DNA of 64,000 nucleotides, from the NCBI GenBank assembly GCA_030704615.1, contig CM060733.1:61876001-61940000 (forward strand), read 5' to 3'. The DNA comes from Takakia lepidozioides. Its lineage: Eukaryota; Streptophyta; Takakiopsida; Takakiales; Takakiaceae. Shown in pieces: positions 32,221 through 43,953 of this stretch. The notes under the pieces were generated by a model. That model was not told where the DNA came from. It did no database searches and worked only from the letters and a program-made list of their open reading frames with translations. Positions within the stretch are counted from its first letter, which is position 1; each line of letters begins with the position of its first letter. Both the position numbers and the translations under genes were made by a program.

Positions 32221-34500
32221 TCACGGTTTACTGTTTGGGATTACAAACCTTTGTGAGCGAGCACCCTTCTGACGGTGAGAGTCTCGTGAAGGACTCCGTG
32301 TGCGAGCCCGAGTCCTGTCACTAGTTGACAGAGATGATTGAGCACTACCTGGAGATGTCAGTCCCTCCTTTGGCTGATATCGAGGTAATCTCTCAGGCAT
32401 AGGAGACCCCCGTCGCTTCTTCTCGGCCATCTGAATTGCATAGTCCTCTGCCATGTCAAAAGAGTCCGCTGAAGAAACAGTAGTATCAGAATCGTCTTCC
32501 CCCCTGAGGTGTTTTAACGGTCGAACTCTAACTGGAATCCTCTGGGGCATACAATGTGGTCCCACCATGTCTGGAAGTTTAATCTGTAAAACTTGTTGTA
32601 AGCGCTGAATTGCAAAATTGGTGAAGACCCTGAACTCCTTGTCTGTACAGATAAGTGGTGTGCCAATGACTTGAGAACAGTGCAAGTATTTCCATGCCTC
32701 ATGTCCCTTAAAGAAAATATCGTCAGGCCCGAATTTCTGTGTTGACAAATTGTTCCAAGCCAAATGAAACCATGAACGAATTTGAGAATCCTTTTGCAGC
32801 ATAACTTTTGCCTCATATAGGTACATATGAGGTAGCACTGAAGGTAAGACCCAATGATCCCCACTGGAATAACTCAGAAAATGCGATTGCATCTTCTGCT
32901 GCTCAATGTGATAACGTGCCAGAAAACAAGTAGCATAGTATAACCCGCAGCCCATGACAATACTTGCTACCTCCTTGGTCTTGGTATAAATGAATCCATG
33001 TACAACTTGGAAGACAATTAATTCCTTCAACATGGTACTTGCCTCATGCCAGTACCTCGCAAAGTGATGATCCTCAATGGGTCGATTGTTCGGAAGAACC
33101 TTAGTCCTAGTTGCCACTGGCAGCCAAATGCGCATGATCTGGTAATAATGTGCCAACGACTGCGGAGGACTAAATTCCTTCCAAGCCAAATCCAACACAA
33201 TTGGAATTTGGTTGAAGGGCATAATCATAGCCCGACTGTACTCCCGTGCAACAGGAGTTTTAGGTGGGTTAAAAGCAGCATCCCCCCATACCTCAGGTTG
33301 TGGCGGCTGTGGTGTGGCTGTAGTAACAACAGGGTCAGCTGCTGGCACAGTCACTTCTTGTGGTATTGGTAGCACTGGCTCTTGTACCACTGGCATCTCC
33401 TGCACCCCCTGTGAAGAAGACTGAAAAACTAAAGTTCTGGCTTGTAAATAAGAAGCCATTAGCTGCTCCTCAGGTACAAAGACTCTCTTGTCAATATTTG
33501 ATGTCAGGTCCTCCACCTGAGTCTGCAGGCCATCTACATCCTCTTGTAACTCCGCTATCCTACTATGGACATTGTCTATAGTAGTTGTGGCAATGTTCTG
33601 CACCTGCAGTCTGAGTTCATTCATCTCGCCTTGGTTGAGCTTTCGTGGTGCTTTGCCTTCCACTGGTCCTTGTGCTAACCAGACTTGCATAAGGTGGTTA
33701 TCCACCAAGTTGCATGTGGCACCCCTGAGAGTCTGCTCCTCTGTGAGCCTGTACACATCTATCTGCTGCTGTAAACCCTCCATGCGCTTTGCATGAGGAT
33801 CAACCAAACTTGCATAGGCAGCAGCCAGATTATTGGCTTCCTTCCAAGCCTTGTTAGCCACAGAGAGTTCGTTTCTCTTTACCATGACCGTTTGTTGCAA
33901 TTCCAGGATGTACCTCTCTTGGTCAGCTTCAACCTGTCTATATTGATTGAAAGTATTCTCATTGCGATAGATTGTATTCTTCATATCGACAATGAGTTTC
34001 GCCTACTCGACATTCTCTACCTCTGCCTTCGTACATCTTTCCGCTTGACTGTTAACTTCTATTGTAGCTTGCTCAAGCGTAGTTGTGAGTGTAGCACATT
34101 GTATGACCATCCTCTCATGTATTGTCTGCAACTCCATATGTAGTGCATTCACTTCTTGCAACTTGCTCTCATGTTTCACCTGCATTTGGTATAGCTGTTG
34201 CTTATGTGCTTCGTGCAACTGGTCCTGCGCGAGGCCTGCTTCAATCAAATGTTCCTTGACCAACTGCAAAGCAGCTGTTGTATCCTCTAACTCTTGCTGT
34301 AACTTGAGAGTGACCTCCTCATCGACCTTGTTTGCACACTCAGTGGCAAGTCGAGCCTCAAACTCCTTCCTGAGTTCCTCCCTCAAAGCTGCCGATTGGG
34401 TAGATGGAACATGGGATTTCACATAAGTGCCCAACAAATTAAGTGTCCTGCTTATGGAACTCATAAGCATGGCCTGCTGAGGGTCATCATGGTGAGTTTT
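32221..34500 (-). pseudogene. E2 extension domain Y (coiled coil plus conserved C-terminal domain)
   Basis: The frame runs from just after the TAG of X to 32221 and is about 750 codons, interrupted by one TAG near 34000 where E3 has CAA. The N-terminal part is strongly helical with heptad-like patterning (ALREELRKEFEARL, LKLQQELEDTTAALQLV, RMEGLQQQIDVYRL). A Pro/Val/Thr-rich linker and a compact domain follow (MIMPFNQIPIVLDLAWKEF, RIWLPVATRTKVLPNNRPIEDHHFARYW, SYSSGDHWVLPSVLPHMYLYEAKVML). The tail is basic and Ser/Arg-rich. I recognise no family. Its place between integrase and LTR matches env-like or accessory frames of Athila/Tat elements. Confidence 0.65.
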
Positions 34501-34509
34501 CTGCTGTTC

Positions 34510-36984
34510 TCCCTGATCCTAAACAGTGTGATGCCTCACGAACCATTCAGGCCATTGCCCCACCAGATTTTCATCCTGAACCACCTCATCCACCACAGGT
34601 GCTGTAGTGTCTTGATATTCTCCCCCTGGTACCTCCGTCATAGGTGTGGTTATTACATGCACAGCAGGGTTTCCCTTGGACAATCGCTGCACCTCTGGAA
34701 TCACTGTTTCCCTTATTAAGCTAGAATTTTCATAGAGAAGGTCACCCTTCTCAATTTCGGCCATGACCTGCTCTGTAGTGGGAATGTCCAATCTTTCTCC
34801 TTCCTGAGCAATTGGGGGTGATGCCACAGCATATACTAACTGTGGAACCTCTAAAACAACAAAGTCAATTGGTTGTGGTGGCTGTGACATCGAAGTGACT
34901 TCCTCTTCCCTCTCTGAAGGCCCTGCTTCCAATAATAGCAACTCTCTGTGCTGCTGTGCCCCATCCTGCACAAGAGCTTGGGAAACATTATCGTGTGGTT
35001 TCCGTGAAGCTAGTGGATCCGCCACTATAGTCTTACCCCGCCTCTATCTCTTAGACTGGTGTTGCGCTTCCAGTCTACCCTCACTGTGTGAAGAGTCTTG
35101 CTCTTCAATTGCAGTGGTTTCTGTTTCAAACACTCCTATCTCTTTTCTTTCCCGAGTATCAAGTATGCAAGAATCAAGAATTATTTGAGCAATGATTGGA
35201 CCAGACACAATGATCGGAGACTTTGGAGTAGTGCCCTGTAACCTCTTCATCTCGTCCACCAATCCGTTGTACATTAACTCCGCCCAAGCGACATCCTCTC
35301 CCCTCAAAGCTTTCAGGATCTCCTCTGTGAAGGACCTGCTCAAATACTGTTGGTTCTGTTTCATGGCAAACAGAACGTTCAAGATTTGGCCAACCTCCCT
35401 AAGCCCTGGGTACTCGGCTTTGGTACAAGCAAAACCTTGAGTTTTAAATAAACTCCCTTCTTGGAACAAATTCCCTATCTGCAATCTTGCCCTGTGCTCA
35501 TCCACCTCCACATGTCCTGATGGCAAATCAAACAATTGTTGCAGGTACTGGGGAGTAATTTCTATATCTACTCCCCTCACCTGAGTAACTCATGTCCGAG
35601 GCTCAAAGTTTTGAAGAAATTGTATCATGAACTGCCGATGATGCAAGGACCAGTCCTTGCGTAGCAATCCCTCCAATCGCAGCTCCTTCAGTAGCTGCAC
35701 CGCCTGTGGTGCAGCGATTGTTTGCTTCTGTAAGATTGTGGTGCTTTTCACCCTGATATCTTCCATTCCTCTCACTCTCTTCATTCTGGACAAACAGACA
35801 GGTTTTGGTTGCAACAACTGTAGAAACGCCTGCAGGGCACAAAGCATAAAAGTATGGTTGGCGCAGAATGAAATGGGTAAGTGCTTGTAAGCCTGTGGGG
35901 CTTGCAAGTAGCAATTTAGAGAAAATGTACTCTCCGTTCGTCTGTCCTTGTGCCACTGCGTAAGTAGTAAGGCGAGCGTGTAGTCTGTTATTTCCGCCAT
36001 AGCTTCAAAGTTATAGCTTTGATTGTTTCTCCTGACGAGACGCCCGTTACTTGGAACGACGCCGACTCTTGCGCTCAGAATCCCTCCAATTTCTTGATTT
36101 CGCTTCTTGGAAATTACCCTCTGCAGGTAATTCTGGCTCATGATTGGCTGTTGGCTGTGTGATTTGTTTTGTAATTTAATTTCCTTCCATGGTTTTTCCC
36201 CCCTAGACTGTCCACTAGGATAGCACATGTGACCTGGATTTTGCTTTTCGGTACTTGTAAAGGGTTCCGTTATCCGTTCCCTGTATGCATTAATGGCCCC
36301 ATAATAAGTTAATGTGTCGGGTAGGTACTTTGACGGCCAATTTTGTCTTCTTTCTTGATGACACTCGCTTTTGCAATCCATGTTCGGCTGTGTGTCTCGC
36401 CCTGGCGTCCACGTGTCCATTTCTAAACCTGCCTCCGGCCACTTTTCCGTCGGCCATTCTTCGGATGTTAACCCACATCCATCTGTCACTGATCCTATGG
36501 ACTGTGTAACCCTGGTAGGCTGTGTTGAGCTGTGACAAGCTGTGTCATACTGTGGTATGCTGTGATAGGCTGTGTGGCACTGTGGTAAGTTGTGATAGGC
36601 TGTGTCGCGCCGTGATGGGCTTTGATAGGCTGTGTCGCGCTGTGATGGGCTGAGATAGGCCGTGTCGCGCCGTGATGGGCTGTGATAGGCTGTGTCGCGC
36701 CGTGATGGGCTGTGATAGGCTGTGTCGCGCTGTGTTGGGCTATGATAGGCTGTGTTGCGCTGGTACTGCCCGCCCTGGTCATATACACTCGGCCTAGCGA
36801 CAAGTGCTCCATACCCCGTTGGTATCACTGGCGCAGCCCGTGACTGCTTCTGCGTTTCAACATGCAAATCATGCTGCAATGGTTTGTCATGGATACCACT
36901 GTACCCCTTCAACTTATTGGCATTGACTCTTCCCAGCATCTCTTTGTTAATGGTTTGTAACATGGCGGTGTTGTTATCATACAT
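34510..36984 (-). pseudogene. E2 extension domain X
   Basis: Same frame as the integrase tail and Y. It is divided by stops at 35590-35592 (TGA; E1 has GGA), 35044-35046 (TAG; E1 has CAG) and 34519-34521 (TAG; E3 has GAG). It begins with the integrase end NANKLKGY, runs through ten-residue DTAYHSPSQR-like repeats (plus-strand minisatellite 36520-36770), then the helical domain with LRKDWSLHHRQFMIQFLQNF and ITPQYLQQLFDLPSGHVEVDEHRARLQIG, and an acidic C-terminal part. E3 50331-52787 has the same region open. Confidence 0.7.
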
Positions 36985-37514
36985 CTTCTATATGACATAA
37001 GGTCTTTTCCATGGTGATTTAAGCTTAGAAGCTTTAATCTTTCCATTCTTCTGCAACCAGAGAACCAAATCTCCCGTCTTAAAAGTCTTTAACTTGCCTT
37101 CATCAAACTGGTCCTTCCTCTTCATCTGAATTCTGGTCATGTTATCAGCTGCATCAGCACGTACTTCTTCCACATGGTATAATTCATGTTTCCTGACCTT
37201 AATTGAATCTTGCAATTCCATTCTCTTTCCCCATTCCATTCTCATGGTAGGTAACAGGAATTCCACTAGAATAAAGCTTCCATACCATAAACTCATTGGA
37301 ATGGTGTATACTTAGTGGTGACTTTATATGAAGTCCTGTATGACCACAAAGCTGTCAGCAGCTTTGTATCCCAATCCGTTCTGTTTGCATTGACTATCTT
37401 AGCCAAGATAGTACATAGTAATTTGTTGGTAGCCTCTGCCTGCCCATTACCCTGTGGGTAATACGTTGTACTCTTCATATGCACAATCATGAACTCTTTA
37501 GTCAATAGTTCAAT
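36985..37514 (-). pseudogene. E2 integrase C-terminal part
   Basis: Encodes the catalytic Glu region (NGQAEATNKLLCTI, about 37430), the LWSYRTSYKVTTKYTPFQ segment and the GPY-type tail, where WKRPYVI replaces WKGPYVI. A small deletion near 37280 shifts the frame, and a TAG near 36986 separates it from X. E4 is inserted at 37514. Confidence 0.8.
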
Positions 37515-38242
37515 TGTCGCGCACCTCACTTCGGTAAGCTCCCCCCTCAAGTCATAGTTACTTGCTTTGATGCGCGCGCCTGACTCCCAACCTGGCCGCC
37601 GGGCCAACTTGGAGCTTTGGCTGCTCACCGGGGCATAACGGTCCCCCTTTGTTCTCCCAAAGAACCCTCCACCGATTTGGAACCAGCGGGAATTCCCTTT
37701 GGTAGTTGGCAGTCCGGAACAGCTCCCCACTCTTTGGTCGCTTTCCGGCTCGCTCGCTTACTCACTAGTTTTTGGTCACCAACGGGCTTGCACCGTTCTC
37801 GGGGTTACTACTCCCTATATATACTTCTGTAGCTGTCCGCGGGGGTTTCACAACCAGCCATGCCATTTTATGGCGAACCACCACGAAAACCCTCGACTCC
37901 CGGTGATGAGTCGCGGTGAGTCTTGGCCCACTCACCACGGCCCCTATGGACCGTGATGAGTCCCAAGACTCCCCACGACTCCCACCACGAGGTCTCCGCC
38001 CCCATGGTGAGTCCTATGCCACCCCCACTAAGTCCCGCTAAGCTACCACCACCCCTTGTGGAGCCACCCCCACCGCAACCCGGTGTGTGGGGCTCCACCT
38101 AGTGAGCGCCTCCGCCTCCTTGAGTGCCTTGGGCACTCAAGGGTGCTTCAGCTCCCCATACCTATCGCTGCCGCTGCCCCCACCACAGGGGCAGCCCCTC
38201 ATGTGTCCCGACCCCCTGCCCTCAAGGCAAAGGGCCGCGACA
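37515..38242 (-). repeat. E4 3' LTR
   Basis: 728 bp, TGTCGCGC...GCCGCGACA in plus orientation. Compared with the 5' LTR it has an extra atcgctgc near 38164 and about five substitutions. A TATA-like ctatatata (TATATATAG in sense) lies at 37815-37823. Confidence 0.95.
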
Positions 38243-39148
38243 CACACCCCTACAAACAGGGAGTCGATGTCCTCATCGACTTGTCCATTTTGTAGAAACA
38301 AACATCCAAGTTGTGGCGTCCCACATCAAGGAGTTTGTTTCCGTACCATGGCGTCCCATGGCAAAGAACCAAACCCCACACTTGACTCTACTCTCCACTA
38401 GCTAGTTCGGCCGACTTCCTCCAAGTCCCGGCCAGGGGTGGAGCCTCTCAAGCTCCTCCCAGTGCACTCTTCTTGGCCTTCTTCAGGGTCAAGGAACGAT
38501 CCTCCCCGAGGATCGAATCGCCTTACTGCAACAACATTGCTTGCGATCGCTCCTGATGCCGCTTTTGGCATCACTTTGCGCAAGGGTTCACCTCGAACCC
38601 CCTTTGACTAGGAAGATAACCTTGAACCAACCGTGCACCCCAATCACTACAATTGGGTCCGTCTTGGAATGCTGGCCTGAGGTACGGGAACACGTCGAAG
38701 CTGCACTACGACTTCGTCCCGAGGCTACACGATTATAGTACGTGAACGGAAGCACATAGCTTCCGCGTTAGCCCGCACTACAAGGCAACCACCTCGGTAG
38801 CGCAGTTATAGTACGCGCACGCGCCAGGTGCGCACTAGCACGTGAACTCCCAAAGAAGGCGCATGTTTCCTTGCCCCTTGGATGGGAGTCACCCGATTTC
38901 GGCACTGCGTAAACACACGATTAACCCAAGTTACCTCTCCCACTTTTGTAAGCTAGCATGCATTCTACACACTAACCAAACACACCATGCATCACCATTC
39001 CAAACAAAATATGACACACAACATTTGGAACCCATTTCCTTTATAACAAATTTTTGTACAATACAAGTTTTTGCAATCGGATTCCTGAGCTAGCTAAGCC
39101 GGGCTAAGCATGCATTTCCTCCCCCACGCTCCAAGGTTGATGTCCCCA
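38243..39148 (-). other. E4 3' untranslated region
   Basis: About 900 bp between the pol stop and the 3' LTR. The G-rich sense sequence next to the LTR (GTAGGGGTGTG, 38243-38253) is a candidate polypurine tract. No gene is seen; small plus-strand frames here carry no motif. Confidence 0.6.
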
Positions 39149-40230
39149 TCAACGCTTCTTCCGCTTTTGAGGTCGCCCTTCGAAAACTGCAACCGCCTCG
39201 GATGCGTTTCCCATTTTTGAGGCACGCACCCAAGATGCCTCCACATGATGATAGCCCTTCCATTTGACGAGATACTCCGTTTCTCGGTTCTTGAACCTCC
39301 TCGACTTAAGTACTGCCTCCACCTCGTACTCGTGATCCAACAGCACAGGTGGCGGACGCAACACTTGATGCCGATTCGGACGCGCTTCATCTTTGAAGTA
39401 AGGCTTCAAAAAGGAGACGTGAAATACTAGATGCACCTTGCTGTTTTCCGGCAGCTCCAATTCATACACATCCTCATTCATAACCTTTCGGATGCGAAAG
39501 GGTCCCGCATACGGAGGTACGAACTTTGAACTCACTTCCGGATGTAGTCGGAAATTCTTGATGTTCAACCAGACCTCCGTGCCTGCCTCAAACTTCACTT
39601 CCCTCCGCTTCCGATTCACCTGCCTTTCATACCGTTTCCTAGCTTTGGCAATGTTGTACTTTGCGAGCTTCAACAAACGCTCGCGTTCTTCTATTACCGC
39701 CGCTACTGCCGGTTCCTCAACGTCCTGGGCGGCCCAACTTGTCGGCACCAGAGGTGCTTTTCCATAGACCAATACAAAAGGGGAAACTCCCGTTGCGGAG
39801 TGTTATGTGTTATTATAACATAACTCTGCCGCGTCTAAGTGTTCCACCCAGTCTGTTTGGTCTGCCGACACGTAATTCCGCAAGATCTGCTTCACTACGG
39901 AATTCACTCTTTATGTTTGGCCGTCGGTTGTAGGTCGGAAGGCGGTGCTCATCTTCAGCCTCGTCCCCATCTTCTTCCAAAGTGCCCTCCAAAATTTACT
40001 CGTAAACTTTGGATCGCGGTCCGAGACAATATCATTTGGGACTCCATGATGCTTGAAGACGTGGGCGAAGTAAAGTCACCCTGTTTCCTGCGCCGTTGCC
40101 GTCTCCTTGGTGGGGATGAAATGACCCATTTTACTGAACCTATCCACCACCACCATGATTGCATCGAATCCTTTTGACAGCGGCATAGCAGTCATGAAAT
40201 CCATCGAGACGCTTGGGCTGCCTGGCAAAA
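39149..40230 (-). pseudogene. E4 integrase remnant with chromodomain
   Basis: Frames in sense order: [10 protein letters not shown] (first catalytic Asp, about 40180), [18 protein letters not shown], a stop, HGVPNDIVSDRDPKF (second Asp), then TTDGQT followed by TAA (39911-39913) exactly where the catalytic Glu should be, VNSVVKQILRNYV, another stop, then 39149-39772 with VYGKAPLVPTSW, VHLVFHVSFLKPYF and the chromodomain (YEVEAVLKSRR, EYLVKWKGY, ASWVRASKM). The zinc-binding N-terminal domain is deleted. Chromodomains direct integration toward heterochromatin marks; this places E4 among the chromoviruses. Confidence 0.88.
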
Positions 40231-41489
40231 TACTTCACCGTGACATTGTCCGTGAACACCTTCACTGGGTTGGAACCAACATAGTGGCGCCAAAGCTCAA
40301 GACAGTGCACCACCGCCTTCATCTCTTTCTCGTGCGTCGGCCACTGTCGCTCCACTTCATTCAGTTTCTTACTTTCGTAAGCCACTGGACGTCCATCTTG
40401 CATCAGTACACCCCCAATCGCGAAGTCCGACGCATCTGTATGTATCTCGAACGGACGATCGAACTCCGGGATTTTCAAGACTGGAGCTTCCGCCATCTGC
40501 TGCTTCAATTCAGCAAAAGCTTGGCCACACCAGGTGTTCCATACCCAGACTTTGGATTTACACAGAAGGTCTGACAACGGCCTCGCGATCTTGGCGAAAT
40601 TTCTCACATACTTCCGGTAATAGGAGGCGAGTCCTAGGAAGGATCGCACTCCCGGGACCGAAGTCGGAGGCTCCCAGTCCAAGATCGCCCTCACCTTTCT
40701 GTCATCCATTTTGATCCCATCCTGTGTAATCACATGCCCCAGGAACTCCACTTTTGTGACCCCGAATTCGCACTTTGAAGCTTTGGCATACAGCTTCCCT
40801 TCTCGCAATTTTTGGAACACCCTTTTTAGGTGCTCCAGGTGCTCCTCCTTTGTTTTTGAGTACACCAAGATGTCGTCGATGTACACGATCACAAAGTCAT
40901 CCAACCACTCCTGAAAAAGGCTGTTCATCAGCGTGCTAAATGTCGCTGGTGCATTGGTGAGCCCAAAATGCATCACCAAGAACTCATATGAACCATACCT
41001 TGTCCTGCACGCGGTCTTCTCCTCATCTCCTTCCGCCACCCGAATTTGATGATAGCCGGAGTGCAAGTCGATCCGGCTGAAATACTTCGCTCCTGCCAAC
41101 TGGTCGAAAAGGTCGTCGATCCTTGGCAAAGGGTACCGGTTTTTAATAGTCACCTTATTCAAAGCCCTGTAATCGACACACATCCGCAGCGTCCCATCCT
41201 TCTTGTCTGCGAATAGCACCGGGGCTCCGTAAGGTGACTTACTCGGCCGGATGTACCCCTTTGACATTAGATCTTTGAGCTGAGTCTTCAGCTCGACCAA
41301 CTCTCCGTGGCTCAACCGGTAGGGCGCCTTGGCAGGCGGTTCCGATCCCGGTATCACCTCAATCTTGTGGTCAACTCCTCTTCGCGGTGGCAAGCCGCTT
41401 GGTAAATCCTCCGGCATCACATCCTGGTATCTCTCCAAAATCCCCTTGATCCAATCTGGGCTCGGCTCCCCATCGCCTTCTCCCTTCAC
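40231..41489 (-). CDS. E4 reverse transcriptase and partial RNase H
   Basis: About 420 codons are genuine: linker ([39 protein letters not shown]), RT with [44 protein letters not shown] and [11 protein letters not shown] (canonical YIDD box), the connection ([17 protein letters not shown]) and RNase H with [27 protein letters not shown] and [10 protein letters not shown]. RNase H then breaks off at ARQPKR, where a deletion fuses it to the integrase core in another frame, so the last RNase H motif (DALSR-like) is missing. The frame is separated from gag by a stop near 41500. Confidence 0.9.
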
Positions 41490-41504
41490 TTCTCTAATGT
41501 AAAG

Positions 41505-43178
41505 CTAAAATTGGGGCTCGTGTGCCTCCTCCACGGCCCACTCCCTTGCTGACAGAAGGTTTATTCGCCCTCCCACGGATTTGGGCGTTTCCGACACTCG
41601 TAAGACCTCGCCACCATTCCCACATGGCAGCGTGACTACTCTCTTGCGGCCATCTATGACCGCTCCGGATTTGCTCAAAAAGGTCATCCCCAAAATGAGA
41701 TCCACTCCATCGATCTCACATATGGTGAAGTTCTCACGTCCCTCCCAACTCCCCAGTTGAAGAGGAACATCAAACGCCAACCTTGTCGCCAACTGTGGTT
41801 CTCCTTTGGCAGAACGCACCTCAATAGAGGCCCCCACGTCACTTGTCGGGAGTCCCAACTTTTGCGCCGCCGCCGGCGTCATGAAGGAGTGCGACGCTCC
41901 TGTGTCCACCAACAACGACACGTTAGTTCCGGATATTATCCCATCCACGAACAATAACTGACTCCCTTTACGCAGGGCGCCAGTTTCCTGATACAACTCA
42001 CAAGAATAGTTGCCTACCTTGCAAGTCTTGGCGACCACCGCTTCCACCAAGCGACTGATGGTATCTTCCGACAGCTCCGTGGTTGCTCGAGTCATGTTCA
42101 ATTGTCGAGGTTTCGTGCACTTCTTGGCCATGTGCCCGGGTTCCCCGCAATTGAAACACAGTCCATCAAAGGTCGCCTTCTGTCCGCCATAAGCCGCTCC
42201 ACCCGCTTTTCCTTTCAAAGCACCGGGTGCCGCCTTGACGTGTGAAGGCCCTCCCTTCGATTTCCACATGCCATTGTCGCCGCATGGCCTATCCCACTTC
42301 TTTCCTGGTCGGAAGGAGTCACCTTCCCGCCGGGTCTTCTTGTGGTTCAGCTCGGTACGGCCTTGTCTCTCACCCCTAGGGACATCCGAGAAACATTCAG
42401 CCCTCTCAATTGCCTCGTGCAAAGTCTTGGGTGGCTTCTCCTCCAACTTCCGTCTGGCCCATGGGGCCAGTCCCGCCACAAAGTTGAAGACCATTTCTGG
42501 TTTTGCCATGTCCGCGACTTCGAGCAACAGCACATTGAAAGCCTGGACATACCCCCGAATGTCATCTGTTTGCTTCAAATTCCTCATCTTGTCCCGGGCA
42601 AGCCATGACGCATTGAGGGGCACAAACTGTCTCTTCATCAATTCCTTGAACCCACTCCAGTTCAAGGTTTCCGGGCTTGGACCTCGGTCGTGAAGGCGTT
42701 TCTTCCACCATTGTTGAGCATAGCCCCTCAAATAGGTGGGAGCCACTTCCACCCGATCCTCGTCACTCAACTTGGCCGCCCGGAAGTACTGCTCTAGCTC
42801 CAGGAGCCAGGTGTTGAGTGCCTTCCGATTTTGGACGCCCTCGAAGGTGCCGGGTTCCTTAGGCTTCACCTTAAACTTTGCCTTAGTGGAAGTGGCATTA
42901 GCCACCTTCAACACGTCTTTCAACGTCCTGCCAAACTGCGCCAACAACCTTTCCCAAAAGGCTGCCGGCATGGGAGGCATCTCTTGGTTTGTCGGAGCTC
43001 TCAAGGATTCTTCGGGCTCCGACTCCTCGGATTCCTCCCGCTCTTGAGCGGCCTCGTTTTCGGAAACATGCATCGCTTCCTCAAATGGCCGCCTCGGTGA
43101 CACGTCGCCCCCATCGGGCTCACCAGGATCATCATCTTTTGGGCCATTCCGCTTTCGCTTTGGCTTGCCCGACCCCAT
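41505..43178 (-). CDS. E4 gag-protease
   Basis: The open frame reaches 43232, but MGSGKPKRKR at about 43178 is the likelier start, after the primer site. It has a charged N-terminus, a gag capsid region (PGTFEGVQNRKALNTWLLELEQYF, ERVEVAPTYL-type, YVQAFNVLLLEVADMAKPEMVFNFVAGL), one CCHC knuckle CFNCGEPGHMAKKC (about 42150) and an aspartic protease with LLVDTGASHSFM (about 41895) and DLILGMTFL. Capsid assembles the particle and the protease matures it. This frame appears intact. Confidence 0.9.
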   Translation of the reverse strand: MGSGKPKRKRNGPKDDDPGEPDGGDVSPRRPFEEAMHVSENEAAQEREESEESEPEESLRAPTNQEMPPMPAAFWERLLAQFGRTLKDVLKVANATSTKAKFKVKPKEPGTFEGVQNRKALNTWLLELEQYFRAAKLSDEDRVEVAPTYLRGYAQQWWKKRLHDRGPSPETLNWSGFKELMKRQFVPLNASWLARDKMRNLKQTDDIRGYVQAFNVLLLEVADMAKPEMVFNFVAGLAPWARRKLEEKPPKTLHEAIERAECFSDVPRGERQGRTELNHKKTRREGDSFRPGKKWDRPCGDNGMWKSKGGPSHVKAAPGALKGKAGGAAYGGQKATFDGLCFNCGEPGHMAKKCTKPRQLNMTRATTELSEDTISRLVEAVVAKTCKVGNYSCELYQETGALRKGSQLLFVDGIISGTNVSLLVDTGASHSFMTPAAAQKLGLPTSDVGASIEVRSAKGEPQLATRLAFDVPLQLGSWEGRENFTICEIDGVDLILGMTFLSKSGAVIDGRKRVVTLPCGNGGEVLRVSETPKSVGGRINLLSAREWAVEEAHEPQF

Positions 43179-43215
43179 GATGAGGCCAATCCCAAGGACG
43201 ATCACGTACTGAACT

Positions 43216-43234
43216 CTAAGCTTTGATACCAAGT
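43216..43234 (-). promoter_or_regulatory. E4 primer-binding site
   Basis: In sense orientation TTGGTATCAAAGCTTA follows the 5' LTR after a two-base spacer. It differs from the initiator tRNA-Met complement TGGTATCAGAGC by one base. Confidence 0.8.
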
Positions 43235-43953
43235 GTCGCGCACCTCACTTCGGTAAGCTCCCCCCTCAAGTCATAGTTACTTGCTTTGATGCGCGCGCCT
43301 GATTCCCAACCTGGCCACCGGGCCAACTTGGAGCTTCGGCTGCTCACCGGGGCATAACGGTCCCCCTTTGTTCTCCCAAAGAACCCTCCACCAATTTGGA
43401 ACCAGCGGGAATTCCCTTTGGTAGTTGGCAGTCCGGAACAGCTCCCCACTCTTTGGTCGCTTTCCGGCTCGCTCGCTTACTCACTAGTTTTTGGTCACCA
43501 ACGGGCTTGCACCGTTCTCGGGGTTACTACTCCCTATATATACTTCTGTAGCTGTCCGCGGGGGTTTCACAACCAGCCATGCCATTTTATGGCGAACCAC
43601 CACGAAAACCCTCGACTCCCGGTGATGAGTCGCGGTGAGTCTTGGCCCACTCACCACGGCCCCTATGGACCGTGATGAGTCCCAAGACTCCCCACGACTC
43701 CCACCACGAGGTCTCCGCCCCCATGGTGAGTCCTATGCCACCCCCACTAAGTCCCGCTAAGCTACCACCACCCCTTGTGGAGCCACCCCCACCGCAACCC
43801 GGTGTGTGGGGCTCCACCTAGTGAGCGCCTCCGCCTCCTTGAGTGCCTTGGGCACTCAAGGGTGCTTCAGCTCCCCATACCTAGCTGCCCCCACCACAGG
43901 GGCAGCCCCTCATGTGTCCCGACCCCCTGCCCTCAAGGCACAGGGCCGCGACA
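43234..43953 (-). repeat. E4 5' LTR
   Basis: 720 bp, partner of 37515-38242. A TATA-like TATATATAG (sense) lies at about 43534-43542, some 410 bases into the LTR, and probably drives transcription. Confidence 0.95.

Larger units (their letters stand above)
37515..43953 (-). mobile_element. E4: chromovirus Ty3/gypsy element, defective but recent
   Basis: 6.4 kb bounded by TG...CA LTRs (37515-38242 and 43234-43953) and a perfect 5-bp duplication TCAAT (37510-37514 and 43954-43958). E1 and E3 retain the empty site. Order on the minus strand: LTR, primer site, gag-protease, RT-RNase H, partial integrase with chromodomain, LTR. An internal deletion and several stops make it non-functional, yet the LTRs differ at only a handful of bases plus one 8-bp indel. 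Confidence 0.95.

Noticed and set aside
37617-38098. Identical 76-85-codon frames in both E4 LTRs
   Set aside because: Shared because LTRs are copies; no motif and no independent conservation.
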